From positions 186,001 through 250,000 of the forward strand of contig CATOSK010000006.1 in the NCBI GenBank assembly GCA_951812535.1: DNA of 64,000 nucleotides, written 5' to 3'. This document shows, one piece after another, positions 8,913 through 17,427 of the stretch. Under the pieces are notes generated by a model. It saw only the letters and a list, made by a program, of their open reading frames with translations. It was not told the DNA's origin and did not search any database. Position 1 is the stretch's first letter. Every line of letters starts with the position of its first letter. The DNA is from an uncultured Dehalococcoidia bacterium (GTDB taxonomy: Bacteria; Chloroflexota; Dehalococcoidia; Lucifugimonadales; UBA3495). The position numbers and the translations under genes are program-made.

Positions 8913-9413
8913 TTGACCCCCCGACCCATCGAGAGCAGCTATTGGGTGGTTCCCGGCAAACTCCTGGCGGGCGAATACCCCAGGGACTCAGGAGAGGAGT
9001 CTTCCCTGACCAAGCTTACCCACCTCCCATAGGCCGGCGTCTCCGCCTTCATCGACCTGACCCAGGAGGGCGAGTGTTATCCCTACACCAAATGGCTCGG
9101 GGTGGAGACCCACCAGCGGTTCCCCATCGTGGACAGCTCGGTGCCGGAATCCCGGGAGTTGGCCACCGCCGTTCTGGATGCCATCGACGAGCGCATCGGC
9201 CAAGGTCGGACGGTCTACCTCCATTGCCGGTGGGGGATTGGCCGGACCGGCACCACCATCGGGTGTTGGCTGGCACGGCACGGACACACCGGCGCCAGCG
9301 CCCTGGCCCGCCTGGATGACCTGTGGCAACATTGCCCCGAGTCCAGGCATTGGGACCGCCCCGAGACCTGGGAGCAGGAACGGTACATCCTGGACTGGGG
9401 GGAACGGCGATGA
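8913..9413 (+). pseudogene. Dual-specificity/tyrosine phosphatase-like protein with in-frame amber codon
   Basis: From a TTG at 8913, five bases after AAAGGAG, the frame encodes PIESSYWVVPGKLLAGEYPR. It meets TAG at 9030-9032, then continues in the same frame with AGVSAFIDLTQEGE and the catalytic loop HCRWGIGRTGT. That loop is the CX5R signature of cysteine phosphatases, with the general-acid region probably upstream. The layout (YWVVPGKLLAGEYP then FIDLT then HC-x5-R) matches small CDKN3/DSP-like phosphatases. The amber replaces a residue just before the conserved AGV turn. The downstream ATG (9102) would yield a protein lacking the N-terminal sheet, so the gene is probably dead unless the amber is suppressed or an error. 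Confidence 0.6.
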
Positions 9414-9458
9414 ACAGCATCCATCACCCGCACCATCAGGTGAGAACAGGGTCCGCAA

Positions 9459-10109
9459 TTGCTTGATTTGCAAAACGGCTACGCGGTGATCGACCTTGAG
9501 ATGGCCGGAGCGGACCCCCAAACCGGCCTCATCATCGAGATGGCGGTCGGGGTGTCCCGCCCAGAGCAGAACCTGGTCACCGAGCGGGTCCTGGTGAAGA
9601 TAGACCAGCCCATCCCAACAGTCATCGTCCGGTTGACCGGGATTACCGACCGGGACCTGGCCTCGAGCGGGATCTCCATCGACGATGCCCTGGCCTGGTT
9701 CGCGGACCGGACTGCCGGCCTCCTCCTGGTCGGGCACAACGTCCTCCAATCGGACCGGGCCTACCTGGTGGAAGCCGCCCGCCGGCACCGCCAGGCCGTC
9801 GAGGAAGGCCTGTACCCCAGGGTCGTCATCGACGAGACCCTTGACCTGCCCGCCCAACGGTTCATCGACACCCTGGGGCTTTACAAGGGTTACCTCCTGG
9901 GAGAGTACCCCCAGGCTGAAGAAAGCCACCAGAACTACGCCGATAGGGTGATCTCCCGAAAAACCCATGGGCTTCGCACCGGCCTGACGGCGGCTTGCGA
10001 AGACCTGGGCATTCCCGCTTCCCGGATCCGGGCCCATCGGGCCAGCGGGGATGTGGTACGGAACCAGATGCTGTTCGAGAAACTCTTGGACCTGAACCCG
10101 CCCGAATGA
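9459..10109 (+). CDS. DEDDh-type 3'-5' exonuclease (DNA pol III epsilon/RNase T-like)
   Basis: A 216-residue protein. Motif I appears as YAVIDLEMAGADPQTGLIIE (Asp/Glu pair). Motif II is VGHNVLQSDRAYL, and the C-terminal motif is HRASGDVVRNQML (His and Asp). The order and spacing fit the DEDDh exonuclease superfamily. Such domains proofread DNA, trim RNA or occur alone on mobile elements; the substrate is unknown. The start is probably TTG 9459, because the upstream frame closes, and the Shine-Dalgarno is weak. The gene follows the phosphatase relic by 45 bases on the same strand. Confidence 0.8.
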   Translation: MLDLQNGYAVIDLEMAGADPQTGLIIEMAVGVSRPEQNLVTERVLVKIDQPIPTVIVRLTGITDRDLASSGISIDDALAWFADRTAGLLLVGHNVLQSDRAYLVEAARRHRQAVEEGLYPRVVIDETLDLPAQRFIDTLGLYKGYLLGEYPQAEESHQNYADRVISRKTHGLRTGLTAACEDLGIPASRIRAHRASGDVVRNQMLFEKLLDLNPPE

Positions 10110-10147
10110 GCTGCTGAAAGGGTGCTAGGCTGTCAGAAGGCACGCCC

Positions 10148-10370
10148 TCATCCTTCTTTGCCAGCATCCGCCAGAACGCCCAGATCCAGCCAACCGTAGG
10201 ACACCTCCGGCAGGGAGACCCCACCTATCTGGATCTGACGTTCCCGAACGTATTGGCCCCCCAGGACTCCATAGAACCGGCGGGCCGGATGGTTTTTCGC
10301 CAGGACCCAGATGATCATGGGGTTCATCCCCGCCCCGAATAGCCACCGGGCAGTCGCCACCGTGAGCTCT
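10148..10370 (-). pseudogene. GNAT N-acetyltransferase C-terminal fragment cut by an IS
   Basis: The minus strand encodes VATARWLFGAGMNPMIIWVL, AKNHPARRFYGVLGG and IQIGGVSLPEVSYGWLDL, the typical last third of a GNAT acetyltransferase (NPARRFYEALGG-type motif). Upstream the frame enters the terminal inverted repeat of the IS at 10371. The acetyl-CoA binding core is therefore missing, and no counterpart of the N-terminal part is recognisable on the other side of the IS. Confidence 0.7.
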
Positions 10371-11833
10371 AAGCTGGGCTTTGTACGTTCAAGCGGCGTA
10401 GGCGAGGGAATCGATAAGCCGGGAATGCAAATCGGGAACGGGTTTTTCCCGGTCGTCGTCTGACACCGACATTGAAAAACTCTCCGATGCCAACCACAGG
10501 CGACGTCGCACCAAGGCGCTGGCATCCACGAAGGTGGGCAACGGCTTGTCGTACCAAGCCGCGGTGCGTTGGGTGATGGGACTCTCTTGCTGCAGCGAGT
10601 GGGCCGCCAGGGCAACCCAGGAAAACAGACCCATCAGGATGGGCGTGGTGCGGGCGATGGCCCGGTCAGACCATTGGCGCTGAGTTTCCACGCCCAGGTG
10701 AGCTCTCACCTCTTGGAAGGTCACCTCCAGTTGCCATCGCAGCACAAACCATTCCACAATCTGCGCCGGAGCCACTGCCGGATTGGTGCAAAGGAGAGCT
10801 TGGGTGTCGAGTTCACCTCTGGGATCCCGGATCAAAACCCAGCGGATGGGCACGGGCGGCTTGCCGTGGTGGTACCAAAGGGCGGTCTGGGAAGACAGTT
10901 CCAAAGTGCGGACGGTGCCGTCATACCAGGACACCGACACGATGTCCCAAGGCAGGTCGGGATCGTCGAGGCGTTGCTTGAGGGTGGGTTGACGTGATCC
11001 CTTCACCCGGGGTCGGCCAGTTTGACCCGGTTGGCGGGGTGGCACGGGATCATAGAGGCCGGCATCCAGGCGCAGCCTGGTGATGAGGGTTACCGGTTCA
11101 CGGAGGGACTGGCAGCAGTGGAGCAGGTCGAGGACGGCGTAGCCGTTGTCGCCCACCACTACCAGGGGCCGGTGCGGCAGCCAGCGGCGCAGCTGCAAGA
11201 TCATCTGGCGGGCCCAGTCAGTGACCTTCTTGTGCTGGCGTCCCCGTTTTTGGTGATAGCGTTCCGATGGCGCCAGCACGGTGAGGAAGGGCAGGGCCCA
11301 GTATCGGCCGGCCCAGGGGATGTGTCCCAACCACATAAGTGAGACCCAACGTAAACCGCTGGCCTTGACCGTATAGCTGCGGCTGGAACGCACGCCATCT
11401 CGGTAGACACCCAGGGCGTTGATCTTTGGACCTTGCCGCCGCTCCAGGGTTTCGTCGATACCGAACACCAGGGGACCGTCGCCATGGTCGAGATGCTGGA
11501 TCAGCAGCCTGAGCAGAACCTGAGACGCTCCAAGGGGCGACCATGCGGCCCGGTTCAGCACATGATGGTAGCGGGCATAGTTGCGGTCCCCGCTGAGGCC
11601 CATGACGCGCAACGCCGCGGCCACCGTGCGCTGGCCCGGGGTCAGGATCGTGCCGGCCAATAGAACCTGAGCCTTTTGCCAGGTCCGGTGTTGGAACAGC
11701 ATGGCGAAGGGAAAGAGAACGGTTACAATGGCATCAGGCAGGGTGAGCATCGGTCGACCTACGGTGAGATGTCGGGTCAATCCAGCTTACCCTGTCTTTT
11801 TCTTTTATCTAGTTTTTGTACAAAGTCCAGCTA
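10371..11833 (-). mobile_element. Insertion sequence with DDE_5-type transposase
   Basis: Imperfect terminal inverted repeats bound the element: AGCTGGGCTTTGTAC at 10372-10386, and AGCTGGACTTTGTAC in inverted orientation at 11818-11832 (one mismatch in 15). The interior is a single transposase gene. I find no clean target duplication, so flanking DNA may have rearranged. The left end truncates a GNAT gene; the right end abuts a MITE-like repeat. Confidence 0.75.
10389..11780 (-). CDS. Transposase, DDE_5/IS701-like superfamily
   Basis: A 463-residue protein, apparently intact. The first catalytic aspartate is in LVFGIDETLERRQG, the second in LVVVGDNGYAVLDL, and the glutamate is probably in WQLEVTFQEVRAHLG. 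This follows the DDE superfamily-endonuclease layout with a helical N-terminal region (LSGDRNYARYHHVLNRAAW). It mobilises the surrounding IS. The ATG used gives a normal length. It is not the same family as the transposases at 17951, 20159 and 21669. Confidence 0.85.
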   Translation of the reverse strand: MTRHLTVGRPMLTLPDAIVTVLFPFAMLFQHRTWQKAQVLLAGTILTPGQRTVAAALRVMGLSGDRNYARYHHVLNRAAWSPLGASQVLLRLLIQHLDHGDGPLVFGIDETLERRQGPKINALGVYRDGVRSSRSYTVKASGLRWVSLMWLGHIPWAGRYWALPFLTVLAPSERYHQKRGRQHKKVTDWARQMILQLRRWLPHRPLVVVGDNGYAVLDLLHCCQSLREPVTLITRLRLDAGLYDPVPPRQPGQTGRPRVKGSRQPTLKQRLDDPDLPWDIVSVSWYDGTVRTLELSSQTALWYHHGKPPVPIRWVLIRDPRGELDTQALLCTNPAVAPAQIVEWFVLRWQLEVTFQEVRAHLGVETQRQWSDRAIARTTPILMGLFSWVALAAHSLQQESPITQRTAAWYDKPLPTFVDASALVRRRLWLASESFSMSVSDDDREKPVPDLHSRLIDSLAYAA

Positions 11834-11837
11834 AGAG

Positions 11838-11973
11838 ACTATCTCAAAACGTACACTCCGAAACCAGAAACCCGCGATAGAGGAACGACCGGGGTCTGGA
11901 TTCCCGCCTGCGCGGGAATGACGGGAGGGAAACGTGAGGGATCCCCGGCTACGCTCACTTGTTTTGAGATAGT
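11838..11973. mobile_element. MITE-like unit with 13-bp terminal inverted repeats
   Basis: ACTATCTCAAAAC at 11838-11850 is repeated exactly in inverted orientation at 11961-11973, enclosing 110 bases without coding capacity. The interior has a perfect hairpin, TTCCCGC-CTGC-GCGGGAA (11901-11918). Size, perfect ends and lack of genes fit a miniature inverted-repeat element mobilised in trans. No flanking duplication is obvious. Confidence 0.5.
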
Positions 11974-12245
11974 TACTTAGTTCTCATCCCTCTGCACAGT
12001 TCCGTCAAACACAACCCAGGCCAAAACGGCCTTGTTCAGAGGAATCCTGGATATCGGCGTCGCTTCCGCTGCCTCCGCCCAACCCAGTACTCCTACATAA
12101 AAGAGAACCCCTACAGGTGAATGGTGTTCCGACGATCCCATTGCACCCGAAGGGATACTCCTTTGTGCCTATTTTTCTAACCGACCATCTTCGTCTTTAC
12201 TAAACCCTGGTATGCCTCATGTTGCAGGGCCAGAGGGGGAGTGGT
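11974..12245. other. Downstream region of the binding-protein gene, no gene seen
   Basis: No ORF with domain, ribosome binding site or good composition is present. I see no clear terminator. Confidence 0.4.
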
Positions 12246-14057
12246 CTATTGCGTGAATTTCATTGTGTTCACCCGGGTTCGAGGGTCGTACCGGGGAGTC
12301 CACTGCAGGTTTTCCGCCATCCCATAAACCGTCACGACCTCGAAGAACGGGTGAAAGTGATAGTTATTGTGGACGATGTCGGCGATCGCTTCAAACCGTT
12401 CCTGGCGCAGGTCTCCCAGGGGAGTTGACATAGCCGCCTCGATCTGGTCCTGCAATCCGCCTGGAATGCCGTCGCAGATACGGCTGCCACGTCGGTAACA
12501 ACCGTTGCGCGCCCAGGCCTGTCGGGCGTAATCCAGGGTCTCGTTCGACGTGGCGGTCTCAATGGCGTGGGATGAGCCGAAGTACTCGGGCTGCGGTGGC
12601 GCATCGTGGCAGAGGCGCGGATCGGGTAGCCGGTGGCAGCCGGAGTTGGCGATCTGGCTGCGCTTGGCCGGCTCTACTATCTGCAACCGGGCGTTGACAC
12701 CAACGGCCCGCCAGTAGTTGACCACCGCTTCATTCAATTCAACGTCCCGGTAAACTCGGTTGGCGCGGGCGAAGATGATGATCTCGTTCTCGGAGTCATA
12801 TTCGGCTTCGGCCAACAACTGCTTGGCGCGCTCAGGGTCGTAGGGGTATCCCTTGGAGTTCTCGGGAGTGATACCTACGGTTCCGACCGCGGAAATATTG
12901 CCGAAGCATTTCTGCAGGCCGTCGTACAGCGCCTCCATCATGGTCTCGCAGTCGGTGGCGAGATTCAGTGCTTCCCTGACTTTCACCTTCTTCAACTCGG
13001 GGTGCCAGATGGTGTCCAGGACATATATGTAGACCTCGTTGTTCGTGCCCGACGCGAACTTGGGGACATTGTCTTTTTCCGCGAACCCGATGTCCGCCGC
13101 CCAATCCGCTTCGCCAGTTTGCACCATCGCTGCCCGGACCAGGGCTTCGCCGCGCCAGACCTGGAACATGTGCTGGATAGTTGGCATCTGGGAGTCGAAA
13201 GCCTCGTTGGGTTTGTAGTTCTCGAACGCCTCCAGCTCCACCTCAACACCGGACCGCCACTCGATCACCCGGTACGGTCCGATGCCCACGGTGATGCGGG
13301 TCTTTTCGTCCTCGGATGCGGAGGCCCACCATTCAGGAGCCTGAACGTTGTTGAAGATGGCCTGCCGGGGGAGGATGGGACACGCGTCGTCGCAGATGAC
13401 GTCGGCAGTGTATTCGTCGATGACTACGGCATGGAGCGGGCCATGGAAGCTGGCAGCGCCGTCGTGGGTGGGGTCGCCGGCGATGTCCATGCCAAGTTTG
13501 AGAGCATCGGCGTTCATGGGTTCTCCGTTGTGGAATTCAACCCCTTGGCGCACCGTGAAGCGCCAGGTATCAGGCGCGGTCTGTTCCCATCCTTCTATTC
13601 CGCTGAGGGGGACGACCTGGAAGGTGTTGCTGTCTATCCAGGTTAGGGGGTCGCTGGCAACGTCTTCGCAGACCATGCTGGGCACATTGCCCTGGCAACC
13701 TTCGCTCCAAGGGCCAAGCTGGTTAGGCTCTTCCTGGGTGACCAAGATGATGGTGTCCTTGGCGCTGATGGACTCAACGGGGACCGGAGTGAAGGTCGGC
13801 CTGACGGTGGCGAAGGGTGTGGGAGTCGGGGTGGGGTTGCCGGCCGGTTGGCTACTCGAGGATCCGGCCGGGGCGGCAGGGGCTTCGGACGGAGGAGCGG
13901 CAGCGGCGGCAGCGGCTGGCGGAGGAGCCGAACCGGCCGTAGGCTGTGGGGCGGCCTCTTCCGCTGTGCTGCAGGACACAATGAGCAAAGCGATTAAACC
14001 AGCCACCAAATAAGTAAGGATTTCGACGCGCAACCGGGAGTGTGTTATATGTTTCAT
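12246..14057 (-). CDS. ABC transporter substrate-binding lipoprotein, SBP_bac_5 family
   Basis: A 603-residue exported protein. A hydrophobic signal (YLVAGLIALLIVSC) ends in a lipobox cysteine. A Pro/Ala/Thr-rich linker (about residues 35-95, PTPTPTPFATVRPTFTPVP) resembles Chloroflexi lipoprotein linkers. The mature part has the family-5 features WRFTVRQGVEFHNGEPMNAD and VREALNLATDCETMM. Such proteins bind oligopeptides, nickel or other solutes for an ABC importer; no permease or ATPase gene is nearby, so it is an orphan binding protein here. ATG 14057 is preceded by GGGAG. The cysteine-rich segments (CDDACP, GCHRLPDPRLCHD) are unusual. Confidence 0.9.
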   Translation of the reverse strand: MKHITHSRLRVEILTYLVAGLIALLIVSCSTAEEAAPQPTAGSAPPPAAAAAAAPPSEAPAAPAGSSSSQPAGNPTPTPTPFATVRPTFTPVPVESISAKDTIILVTQEEPNQLGPWSEGCQGNVPSMVCEDVASDPLTWIDSNTFQVVPLSGIEGWEQTAPDTWRFTVRQGVEFHNGEPMNADALKLGMDIAGDPTHDGAASFHGPLHAVVIDEYTADVICDDACPILPRQAIFNNVQAPEWWASASEDEKTRITVGIGPYRVIEWRSGVEVELEAFENYKPNEAFDSQMPTIQHMFQVWRGEALVRAAMVQTGEADWAADIGFAEKDNVPKFASGTNNEVYIYVLDTIWHPELKKVKVREALNLATDCETMMEALYDGLQKCFGNISAVGTVGITPENSKGYPYDPERAKQLLAEAEYDSENEIIIFARANRVYRDVELNEAVVNYWRAVGVNARLQIVEPAKRSQIANSGCHRLPDPRLCHDAPPQPEYFGSSHAIETATSNETLDYARQAWARNGCYRRGSRICDGIPGGLQDQIEAAMSTPLGDLRQERFEAIADIVHNNYHFHPFFEVVTVYGMAENLQWTPRYDPRTRVNTMKFTQ

Positions 14058-14239
14058 ATCTCCCTTCCTCTACTGTTACTATCGTTTTCCACCTTGTTAG
14101 CCGGGTTCAAATATAATATTCGATATAGAAATATGCAACTATAATGGTATTATTACCTTTAATCGCATGTAAAGAGATGTATTCTGATAACATCTGCTTT
14201 ATGCAATTTGCGAACGGCCGTATGCGCTCGAGAAGAAAT
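14058..14239 (-). promoter_or_regulatory. AT-rich promoter region of the binding-protein gene
   Basis: A conspicuous AT-rich island in otherwise GC-rich DNA lies between the lipoprotein start and the IS3 end. On the minus strand TTGCAT followed about 16 bases later by a TTATAT-like box is a candidate sigma70 pair. The exact start is not determinable. Confidence 0.35.
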
Positions 14240-15402
14240 TGAGATGGGGCCCATTATTTAGACAGGATCAGGGGCGAGTTAAGTGAGAATCCCGGCGCTC
14301 CTGCCAGTGATTCGGTCCCCTGTTCCGGTGAACCCCTCCTTTCCATAGAGTCCCCTTCTACCACACTCTGGTCCCCGTGGAACACCTCGGCCGGAGTCCG
14401 GTAGCCGAGGGCCTGGTGGGGCCTGAGCCCGTTGTAGAACCGGAAGTAGTCTTCCAGCTCCCTCTGTGCCTCCAGGACGCTGGCGTAGGCTTTCAGGCAC
14501 ACCTCTTCATACTTCACCGTCCGCCACAGCCGCTCCACGAAGATGTTGTCCTGGTACCGCCCCTTCCCGTCCATGCTGATCCTCACCCCTTGCTCCTTGA
14601 GGACCTGGGTGAACTCCAGGCTGGTGAACTGGCTCCCCCCCTGCCTTCGTGGGGGCAGGCTCTGGTTGGGCCGGGTGATCCTGACATTCCTCAGCAGGTA
14701 GGGATAGACCGGATTCTACGGCGACCGGCGGCTGGTGCTGGGCCGCCGGTAGATGGCCCGTAACCCCATGGCCCGCATCAGCCGCTGTACCCGCTTCCGG
14801 CTCACCCGTACGCCCCGCCGATCCAGCCAGGCCTTCATCCGTCTCTATCCGTAGAAGGGGGTGTCCAGATACTGCCGGTCCATCTCCCCCATCAGGGACA
14901 GGTCCTCTGCCGAGGCAGCCCGGGGCCGGTAGTAGAGGCTGGAACGGCTGACCCCCAGCAGCGCGCACTGCCGCACCAGGGACAGGGACGGATGCTCCCG
15001 GTCCACCATCTTCCGCCGCCGGGCCGGACTCATGGACCGGACCTCTCCGCCAGGAAATCCCGCTCCACCTTCAGCTGGCCGATCTCCTGGTACAGGCGGG
15101 CGACCAGGGCGGAGTCGTTCCTGGCCTTCTGCTCCTTGCCGTTGCCGAAGACGCCCGAGGCGCCCTCCGCAAGAGCTTTCTTCCAGGCCTGAATCTGGCC
15201 CGGGTGGACCTCGTCCGGGCGGCCAACTGGGCCACCGTCTCCTGGCCCTTCAGCGCCTCCAGAGCCACCTTGGCCTTGAAAGCCGGGCTGTGCTTCCTGC
15301 GTCCTTGCGACATTTCCTGCTCCTTCCGACAGCGACAGCTGCCCTCAGTTCAGGAGCGGGACTCTCACTTCGCCACCTGTCCGAAATCCCGGGTCCACCT
15401 CA
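14240..15402 (-). mobile_element. Decayed IS3-family element, copy 2
   Basis: Both termini are present: TGAGATGGGGCCCATT at 14240 and, inverted, TGAGGTGGACCCGGG ending at 15402. orfA (minus, from 15313) starts SQGRRKHSPAFKAKV and changes frame near TRSTRARFRPGRK. orfB shows SPARRRKMVDREHPSLSL, then an amber in the FYG-RRM segment and another before NPVYPYLL. The centre of orfB, from about RPNQ to GSQFTSLEF, is deleted and replaced by a palindromic repeat, removing the first two DDE residues. The C-terminal part (GRYQDNIFVERLWRTVKYEE, with the catalytic Glu) is intact in ORF 14254..14586. The copy cannot transpose by itself. No 3-bp target duplication is evident. Confidence 0.85.
14635..14660. 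repeat. Palindromic repeat replacing the catalytic centre of IS3 orfB
   Basis: CCTGCC-TTCGTGGG-GGCAGG, the same family as the repeat at 3171-3194. It sits exactly at the deletion junction between the codons for RPNQ and GSQFTS. Confidence 0.6.
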
Positions 15403-15573
15403 TTCTACGGCCACATCCAAGGCTTTAACTGGCAGCCCGGGTTCAAGTACCGGCTGAGAGTCCGCATGACCGAGGTTCCACCGGAAGAAGTCCAAACCGA
15501 CACATCCACATACAAATGGGAACTACTGGAAATCCTGGAGAAAACCAAGGGTGACGCACACCCGGTAGACTGA
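15403..15573 (+). pseudogene. DUF4377-like domain fragment truncated by IS3
   Basis: Beginning at the IS3 terminus, the frame encodes FYGHIQGFNWQPGFKYRLRV, MTEVPPEE, then YKWELLEILEKTKGD and a stop. The pattern (FY-x-I-x-GF-x-x-x-PG-x-x-YRLRV and, after a spacer, Y-x-LLE-x-L) is the DUF4377 repeat also present three times in the lipoprotein at 46483. The N-terminal half and any signal peptide are gone. Confidence 0.6.
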
Positions 15574-15620
15574 CCACTCTCCGAAATTCTTGCCCAGCCT
15601 TTCAAAAGGAGGATTCTCCA

Positions 15621-15902
15621 ATGGAACCCGCAAACATCCTCATCCCCCCGCACAGCCTATTCGGTTCACGAGAATTCCAGATCAGCAGCATCTCAGACGA
15701 GAGCCTTCTCTGGGATATCCGGACCGAACTTAACTGCAACGCCACCACCATAAACGGAGTGAAGACTCAGCTGGGCAAATGGCTTACCCAGAACTCAGGC
15801 GTCGGTTTTAGACTGCCATCCGGCAAGACCATCAGCATATCCGTCCTCAGAAGAGCCAACAACAGCATCCCGGGCATATACCAAATTCAACAATCACCAT
15901 AA
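15621..15902 (+). CDS. Small hypothetical protein (93 aa)
   Basis: A complete frame from ATG 15621 with AGGAGG eleven bases upstream. The protein is soluble and polar (SISDESLLWDIRTELNC), ending with PSGKTISISVLRRANN. No family is recognised. It is followed on the same strand by other small genes with ribosome binding sites (16112, 16989, 17424), a run typical of phage or integrative-element DNA. Confidence 0.55.
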   Translation: MEPANILIPPHSLFGSREFQISSISDESLLWDIRTELNCNATTINGVKTQLGKWLTQNSGVGFRLPSGKTISISVLRRANNSIPGIYQIQQSP

Positions 15903-16111
15903 GCACAGGAAAGAGGTAACGGTTCCCCGGTTGACTAGCTACCGAGAATCGCCGAAACACGGCACCCTTCCCTCTTGGGCCTCCAGACAATCCAACCTTA
16001 ACCTATTCACACCACCCCGCTTCCCTACCCAGGCCGGACCCCACTCCTTCACGCCCCCAGGCCCCTTCACACGGGGGCCTCTCTATTCCAATCCCAATCC
16101 GGAGGTTTCTC

Positions 16112-16258
16112 ATGTCAAAGAAAGCAATCGCCAACACCGTACTCGTTTCCACCCTCGCCGCTGCGGTCGCCTACTACGGTTTGGTCAAGAAACAGCGTAA
16201 GGCAAAGACCCCGAAGACGGACAGAGACGATCCATCTTCCCGATGGGTCAGCTCTTAG
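16112..16258 (+). CDS. Small membrane protein (48 aa), absent from the ORF track
   Basis: ATG 16112 follows GGAGG with good spacing. The product starts MSKKAIANTVLVSTLAAAVA, a single transmembrane helix, followed by a basic tail (KKQRKAKTPKTDRDD). It ends at TAG 16256-16258. The same frame stays open for about 80 more codons after the TAG. Function unknown; small basic single-span proteins are common in phage lysis and membrane modules. Confidence 0.5.
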   Translation: MSKKAIANTVLVSTLAAAVAYYGLVKKQRKAKTPKTDRDDPSSRWVSS

Positions 16259-16802
16259 GGACCCTATCCCCAAACACAAACCGGGCGTCAGGCGGAGACC
16301 GACGCCAGTTTTGACTCTCCCACCCAGATTTCCACCACGAGCAAGCCGCTGCCTCAATGGACCAAATGCACTTGGCTCCGCGTCTTGCCTCACCGCTGGA
16401 ACTCCCGGTACCATGAGACGACCCGCAGCCACTTGGACTGCGGGCCATATACGAACTCCCCACTGTTTTCGAGGCAGAGAAAGGGGGTGGAATCTCCACC
16501 CTGATAGCTCAGGGCTCGTTGAAAGAACACCTCCGGGTTTCCGCCTGGTCAACCAGGTTCCGCCCTCCTTTCTCCAAATTTCAGTGGGAAAAGGGAGGAA
16601 ACCAGCGCCACAACCAATTAAGTTCCCACGCAAATCCAGCAAGCCAAAGCCCATGCAGGCCAAGCGATGGTCCCAGACGCGGCAGCACAGCCAGACACAG
16701 AAAAAGCACAGGCAAAAACCAACCGCTAAGCAGCGAACACCCGGATACACGGCCGCCGAGAGAGCTTCCCGCTTGATTAGAGAATCACTCAACGTCAGGT
16801 AG
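16259..16802 (+). other. Ambiguous coding stretch
   Basis: Two overlapping frames are open. One continues the frame of the 48-residue protein through PLPQWTKCTWLRVLPHRW to a TGA near 16500. The other (ORF 16311..16802) ends with a Lys/Gln-rich tail, SQTQKKHRQKPTAKQRTPGY. Neither has a convincing start or ribosome binding site. One may be a real small gene broken by an indel; I cannot choose. Confidence 0.25.
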
Positions 16803-16988
16803 CTCACCACAACCCACCATCCGAAGCCCGGCTTGACCCACCCCAAGGGCGTCAACCCACCCATCACCCCTTTTACTCACCTCATCCTTCCCTTCCCTTC
16901 CCCTACCCCCATCCTTTCTACACCCCCAACACCTCCCGCTGCTCCAAAAGCGCAATCCCACAGTCTTCCCCCGAAAACGGAGGAACCC

Positions 16989-17427
16989 ATGGAACCGGTT
17001 GCTTTCGAGCTAAAACGCCCAAGACTCGCCGCATTTGGAATGCTTTTGCGCCCATATATCATTCGGGTTTTCGCAGGTGCTTTCGTCGAATCCTGGCTTC
17101 ATAACCAAGGAATTAACACCACCGGACTCGGCATATACGTTATGGCCGGAACCTTGGCCCTTCTCCTAAATGCCCTGATCAAATTGCACATCATCATAGG
17201 TTGGATAGGCGTCCTCGCCACAGACGCCTCAACGAAAACCCCCAGCGGTCTGGCTTTGAATTTTTCTAGCAGGACTGGAGGCCGCAGCTACTTCCTCCGG
17301 CAAGACCTTCGAGCCCCACATCCGGGTCCTGGGCATGATCCTGTTGGCCGTTACTTGCACAATCAGCAACAACGAGCCTGACTTGGCCCGCTCACTACCT
17401 TCCCCATTGTTGAGAACCATCCATTGA
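16989..17427 (+). pseudogene. Small multi-span membrane protein with a homopolymer frameshift
   Basis: ATG 16989, preceded by GGAGG, encodes MEPVAFELKRPRLAAFGMLL, FAGAFVESWLHNQGIN and a strong membrane helix, GIYVMAGTLALLLNALIK. At a T5 tract (17261-17265) the natural continuation moves to another frame. Dropping one T gives ALNFLAGLEAAATSSGKTFE, then HIRVLGMILLAVTCTISNNE and a stop at 17425-17427 that overlaps the next start. The first frame instead ends at 17381 in poor-quality sequence. Size, helices and context suggest a holin-like or other phage-type protein, but this is only inference. Confidence 0.45.

Noticed and set aside
9030-9032. Recoding (pyrrolysine) at the in-frame TAG of the phosphatase gene
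   Set aside because: The codon is not at a functional site and there is no other sign of Pyl use; nonsense mutation or error is simpler.
8988-10037. 349-aa minus-strand ORF
   Set aside because: Antisense to the phosphatase and exonuclease frames, which carry real motifs.
12633-13646. 337-aa plus-strand ORF
   Set aside because: Shadow of the SBP_bac_5 lipoprotein gene.
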